Source of the DNA: Heterodera schachtii
Taxonomy: Eukaryota > Nematoda > Chromadorea > Rhabditida > Heteroderidae
Direction: 5' to 3'
Assembly: GCA_023374025.1 (NCBI GenBank)
Contig: SIJG01000016.1
Span: forward strand, 248,001 to 312,000
Length of the DNA stretch: 64,000 nucleotides
A program made the translations under genes and the position numbers. Positions 59,521 through 64,000 of this stretch are shown here, one piece after another. Numbering within the stretch: position 1 is the stretch's first letter; each line of letters opens with the position of its first letter. The notes under the pieces were generated by a model. The model was not told the origin of the DNA. It did not search any database and saw only the letters and a program-made list of their open reading frames with translations.

Positions 59521-60264
59521 TCTCTTACACCAACTTGATCAGATTACTCCTTCCTTGTGACCGGGACACCCAAAATACACTGAAAATCGGGGAAATTTTC
59601 GAAATCCCTAGGGGGTTGGGAAATTTTTTCTAGAGAAAATGGGCAAGCCCACTGGAAAGAGCACAAAATTTGCTACCTAATTGCTTTTGTAATTGTGATT
59701 CTACGATTTGTACATAGAAAGTTATACTTGGTTGAATATTTGATCACCATAAAAATGATCAATTTTTGATCAGCGCCATAACTTTTTGTAGAAGCATCCA
59801 AATTAAACAATCTTGGTATCTTTTGATAGCTCTAAGTGTCCTCTATTTATCTGTAAAATTTCAGAAAATTTGGTTGTGTTTCAAAAAAGTTGTGGCTTGT
59901 AAATTTCATAAATTGATTTGGTAAACCTTTTTGACCACAACTTCTTTGAGACACAAGAAATTTTTTGAAATTTTAAAACAAATAAAGGACACTTAGAGCT
60001 ATCAAATGATATCAAGAATGTTTAATTAGGATGCTTCTTTGAAAAAGTTACAGGTGCCTTAAATTTATCAAAAAATTACATGGCAGTGTCTTTTTTCGTG
60101 GTCGTGTAAACTGAAACAGAGCCAAAAATATTTATTATTATTAGCTTATTATTTAATTATAAATTTAAATAATTAATTAATCATTAAATAACACTTCTGT
60201 ACTGAAATGACCCCATCCCTCTGAAAGTCTCTCAGTGATATTTTTGTCACTTCGGCTCACCACG
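59220..60264. mobile_element. Family A-like foldback element
   Basis: The left end GGTGCTATGACGAAGC and right end GTCACTTCGGCTCACCACG match family A. CATTTCAGTACGG near the left is mirrored by CTGTACTGAAATGACC near the right. The interior (59770-60050) is another inverted repeat with AGCTCTAAGTGTCCTCTATT and its complement. No ORF and no target duplication is evident. Confidence 0.65.
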
Positions 60265-60517
60265 ATTTAGGACCAATTTCGCCTCAATTGTCCCATTAAA
60301 TTCCTCTTTGGGAAGCTTATTCCTCTCTCTATCTCATTACCATAATCATTTTGGTTTTTATTAATTATTTGAATTATTTTTTTATGTGTTTAATTAGATT
60401 TTTTCCGGAAAATTTTTGTGACGAGGCGATCTCTTCAATCAATGAATTTGGAAATCCTTTTTCTTTGTCAAAATAAATAAATCGCATCAGTCCGTCCAAT
60501 TGGCCGCAACACTTTCT

Positions 60518-60548
<31 letters not shown>

Positions 60549-60577
60549 TCCCATTTTCCCCCCCCCCCCCCCCCCCC
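60518..60577. repeat. Poly(C) tracts
   Basis: A run of 28 C (60518-60545) and a run of 20 C (60558-60577), separated by AATTCCCATTTT. They lie about 210 bp before the secreted-protein gene. Run lengths are unreliable in assemblies. Confidence 0.8.
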
Positions 60578-60786
60578 TCTTCCACCGCCTTAATTTGTTA
60601 ATAATAATTACAACACTTTCATTGTCGCATGGATTGCATAAAATACACAGGTAAAATAATTGGCAATCACTTTTATTATGACAAATTGTCCATATTTTTG
60701 TGGGACTCATTCATTATTTGTCAATTAAATTTTATTATTATTTTTGAAATATTTGCCAAAAAATAAAAGTTCATCATTTTGAAAGA

Positions 60787-61223
60787 ATGACCTCCGTCGT
60801 GGCATTTGTCTGGTCATTATTATTTCTGACGGTGCTTTTGCCCAATGGCTCCGTGGGGCAAATCGATTGGTTCGCCCCTTCCCTAAACGGCGGAGGAAGC
60901 GGCGCATTGGGAGGTGAAGTGACCGATCAGTGCTTGAGATTCGCTAAGTGAGTTTAGGCCGACCGGAACAGCCTTCGTTCCAGCCGATCAAAATCGAAGA
61001 TGCCGGATATCCGTCGTGGGATCAAATGCCCAATAACCCATCAGATAGGCCAATTGTTAAAAGAAAGTCCAGCCCATCTCGTAATCAAAATATAATTTCA
61101 CTGCCAGAGAAAACGACCCCTTCGGCGAGTGTTTTGGGCATCGAAAGTGACAATTTGCCAGGTTGGGAACAGATGCCGGACAACCCCTCGGGTGAGGAGG
61201 CAAGGGAAATGGTAGCAAAATGA
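60787..61223 (+). CDS. Small secreted protein with repeated P-W-QMP-NPS motif (130 aa)
   Basis: Two exons, 60787-60913 and 60958-61223, separated by a 44-nt intron (GTGAAG ... GTTTAG); splicing restores one frame from ATG to TGA. Without splicing the first frame would stop after about 56 codons. Residues 1-24 are a good signal peptide (MTSVVAFVWSLLFLTVLLPN then GSVGQ). The mature part is Pro/Ser/Asn-rich with a Gly-rich start and two copies of a motif: GYPSWDQMPNNPS and NLPGWEQMPDNPSG, about 60 residues apart. A basic site VKRK lies right after the first copy, and could be a processing site for a peptide hormone-like precursor. No cysteine remains in the mature protein. I do not recognise the family; a secreted peptide precursor or parasite effector is inference only. 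Confidence 0.65.
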
Positions 61224-61229
61224 AAATTC

Positions 61230-62350
61230 ATTTAGCTTCTCCGAGCAATGACGGAGCAACAAATCCAACGGAAAATTGATGGAAATTATAATTTTAAAAT
61301 AATTTATTTATTATTTTCATTTATATTTTGAAAGAAAATAAAAGTGAATCAGGGCTTGGAAGCGCGCACCCAATTTGCATTTTTCTCATCGTTTGGGCCG
61401 TTCTAAATCGATTCTGACCGTTTAATATTTAACAAGGCCTAATCAATCCGCCAAAATTTAATGTTAATTTTATTTAATGGTGAAAAAACGATTTACTTTT
61501 CTTTTGGCGTAAAATGAAGCATGTTATGGCTAAAAATAAAAATGCAGTGATAAATATGTTTTTGAATTAGTGTATTATAATTGGTGTTATATTTCATTGC
61601 CTCACTATGGATCAACTCCACTGTGCAGAGAAAAGCCTAGTACTATCTCGTCGTTTCTTTTTTTTTTCTTTGTAATTTCTCTCACTTTGGCGTACTATCT
61701 CTCAACTTTAATGATTAAAAAACAGTATGTTGTTTTAAAAAGTTACAAGATAAAACAAAAAATGTATTTCTTTTCCTCTCATTTTGGCGTACTATTTTCA
61801 TGTCTCTAACACATTAAAAATCATGAAAACCGCAAATTTTAGTAATTTTTCTTGATACGGTATAAAATCACTTAGAACTTTTAGAATCAATAGAAAAATG
61901 ATTATTCTTATTATTTTGGTTGAAATCAGCTTCCTATTCTTGAGTTACAACGTAATGAAAATTTGAAACTCCCATAACTTTTTTTTAAAGATTAAAATTG
62001 CTTAGCATTCGCTTAGAAAAAGAATCTCTTTTTAAAAACTTTTTTTAGATACCAAATTTATTCAGTTTAGTTGGGAACGAAGCGAGTTATGGCTGATTTA
62101 AATAAACAATACAAAAAAGGCATTTACCAGTGTAAATTTTGAATTAGCGCGCAAAAAATTACGACAGTTACGCTATTTGGCGTTATGAGCAATTTTGTCT
62201 AACACTGGGCTTGACCCATAGTGTTGCCTAATCTAAGCGAAAAATATGCAAAATATACCATGAAAACCTTATTTGTTAGGCTGAATGTTTCCGATGGTTT
62301 ACAAAAAATTGTAAACATATTAATTCCCAGTCCTTTTTAAGCATTAGTCA
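61230..62350. other. Non-coding stretch
   Basis: Intergenic DNA. CTCTCACTTTGGCGTACTAT-type sequence occurs twice (about 61679 and 61777). No gene is supported. Confidence 0.45.
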
Positions 62351-62353
62351 ATT

Positions 62354-63394
62354 ATGGTGGAAGAACATCAATCAAAGAATTTCTTAGAACTTTTAAACCG
62401 ATTAGTTTTGGTGGAACAAAAGATTGTGACTGTTGCCTTTCTCCTTCGCAGCACTCCTTTGAATGTTTTTCAAACTCAAAGGTAAGGATACAATATTTAT
62501 TTCTTTTTTATTCAAAATAATTTCAGCCTTTTGACTCGCTTTTTGGAATTTAATTCAAATGTAACCGCCAATTATTATCTGCTGGGACCACTTAAAGCTG
62601 AGCTTGGGAAGAAGCATTGTGCAATTGTCAAAGGGGATCAGTTAGCGGATGCCAAGCGACGTTTGGCGAAAGTTGACATTTGTAACGTATTCTCCGTACA
62701 GACAAAGCGTACTGATTGCGAGGTGGGGGGGGGGCACTTTTATTTACAACGGACAGTGCCACCGCCAGAAACTCATCCAACTTTAAGTCGCTTGGAGATG
62801 TGTTCAGAACGGATTGGTACGACCAAAAAGTTCCCTCTTTGAGCAAAGGATTTCTGAAGAATTCGAAGGTAAAGAGCAAGCAAAAATGGAATCACAGATT
62901 AAACAGATTTAAAAACATTCATTTTTTATGTTTTCCAAGTTTTGTTGGTGTTTTAGGCTCCGTCGGAATTTCGCAGTCTCAGCCCAATTCGGTCGCCGCC
63001 AAATCACAAAAAAGAGGAAGGGAAAGAAGTGAACGAAGAGGACGACAGAGAAGCAGAGGAAAACGCGACGGAAGTGAAAAAAGCGACGGGGGCAAAAACA
63101 CTGATCAGACGGCCCATTTCATTCACGCCGATTTGCAAGGAGGAGGAACAAAGGAAAAAGCAACAGGTGACTCGCATTTTATTACATTTTAAACAACGCA
63201 ATTAGAAGGAGGAAAGAGACCGACCGATTGGGAAAGAATGCATCGAAAGGGATGACGAAAACGCAATGGCACATCCGCCACTGAAAAGACCGACGGCACA
63301 AACCATCAAAAGGGAGGCGAAAGTCGCGAAAACGAAAGTGACGGAGAACGGAGGAAGCAAACAAACGACCTTACTCAGCTTTTTCAAAAAATAA
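62354..63394 (+). CDS. DNA polymerase delta subunit 3-like protein (POLD3/p66)
   Basis: Blocks 62354-62481, 62527-62868, 62957-63166 and 63206-63394. The N-terminus (FLELLNRLVLVEQKIVTVAF, LLRSTPLNVFQTQ, NVTANYYLLGPLKAELGKK, ADAKRRLAKVDICNVFSVQT) matches the winged-helix region of POLD3, which joins the polymerase delta complex through its B subunit. The middle is charged and Glu/Lys-rich, and the last residues KQTTLLSFFKK are a textbook PCNA-interacting (PIP) box, QxxLxxFF, exactly where POLD3 has it. At 62725-62734 a run of ten G breaks the frame: the sequence before it continues as VGGGHFYLQ and the correct POLD3-like continuation (ALLFTTDSATARNSSNF, SLGDVFRTDW) is one base out. Adding one G or removing two would restore a protein of about 289 residues. 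An assembly error at the G-run is the simplest explanation; an intron 62723-62795 is a weaker alternative. Confidence 0.75.
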
Positions 63395-63692
63395 AACAAT
63401 TATGCTAATCATTTTAAATGGTGTCAGAAAGGGCAACTTATTCTGTATAGAACGCGAATTTTTCCAAAAATTTTATGTGTCGTTGTTTGGTCTCAAAATT
63501 GATGATTTTCCAAGGACGGTCCAAAGGTTAAGGGTTTTGCAATCCCTTTTTCGGGTTTTAAGGGATTTGCTAATAATAAATCTGATTTCAATGATGCCAA
63601 AACGTGACCAGCGACCCCGAAAACCTAGTAACTTTTTGGGGAGATGTTCGTGCCCTGTACGACTCTCCTCTTTGTGAATCCCTTGGTTTTGC

Positions 63693-64000
63693 TTATCGTT
63701 CCGCCCAATTCTTCGACATTTCTTTTCGCAAATGTTCAATTCGCAATTCGTTCAGCACATTCAATTCCGCATCCTCAAAAAGGTATTTCTCTCTCAGCAT
63801 TTCCACCACTGCGCTTTTTTGGTTTCCTTCGTTTTTTTCGGCGACCAAATTCTATGAATTGGCATTGTTTTTTATTCAAATTTAAAACGGGATCACTTCG
63901 GCAACAAAAGAAGGCAAATTCTCAGCGAAAGTTCCGACGGATTTCGAATTCACTGAGCTGTTGTTATTCTCATCGTTTCTTTTTCTGTGAATGTTTTCAG
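63693..64000 (-). CDS. 3' end of an unknown minus-strand gene (partial)
   Basis: Two exons: 63897 to beyond 64000 (ENIHRKRNDENNNSSVNSKS, VGTFAENLPSFVAE) and 63693-63851 (NLVAEKNEGNQKSAVVEMLR, FEDAELNVLNELRIEHLRKE, MSKNWAER, stop). The 45-nt intron has GTGATC and TTCATAG ends and phase 0. The C-terminus is charged and helical. The 5' part is outside the window. It is convergent with the POLD3-like gene, with about 300 bp between stop codons. No family is recognised. Confidence 0.55.

Overview
The window is AT-rich eukaryotic DNA with short introns (often 44-60 nt, TTTTCAG/TTTAG acceptors). I read it as a nematode, most likely a plant-parasitic cyst-type nematode (Globodera/Heterodera group). 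The evidence is a complete transthyretin-like (TTR-like) gene, nematode-style chemoreceptor GPCR genes, a decayed BTB/BACK gene of a type I associate with cyst nematodes, and several introns that seem to use GC-AG ends. The species is an inference.

Layout. 1-9 kb: a plus-strand zinc-finger gene split by two foldback transposons. 9-16 kb: mostly non-coding DNA with a second copy of one foldback family and one possible small secreted peptide. 16-19 kb: a plus-strand gene with a retroviral-integrase-type zinc-binding segment, followed by a BED-finger exon with acidic repeats. 20-25 kb: a minus-strand LITAF-like gene and a plus-strand 10-exon gene for a membrane-anchored protein with three YxTL motifs. 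25-30 kb: a BTB/BACK pseudogene and a minus-strand gene for a type I membrane protein with an HTH-like C-terminus. 31-36 kb: a LINE remnant and a TTR-like gene whose last intron holds a near-perfect 1.1-kb hairpin.

37-52 kb is a repeat-rich accessory region. It has two degenerate copies of a CDK-like kinase plus cyclin-like pair (38.6-40.7 kb and 49.8-51.5 kb). Each pair has a minisatellite next to it that encodes coiled-coil-like units. The first pair is flanked by inverted pyrimidine-rich/purine-rich arrays and by an inverted pair of GC-rich minisatellites. 52-64 kb is gene-dense: a 7TM chemoreceptor, a trypsin-like protease with an intact catalytic triad, a broken second chemoreceptor, a small secreted protein with a repeated P-W-QMP-NPS motif, a POLD3-like DNA polymerase delta subunit with a C-terminal PIP box, and the 3' end of an unknown minus-strand gene.

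The genes do not form an operon or one pathway. The clearest linked set is the duplicated kinase/cyclin locus. Several genes carry single-base frameshifts, some at homopolymers (G10 in the POLD3-like gene, A7 in the integrase-like gene), so assembly error must be considered before calling them pseudogenes. Exon boundaries were placed by eye from splice consensus and phase; no RNA evidence or database search was available.
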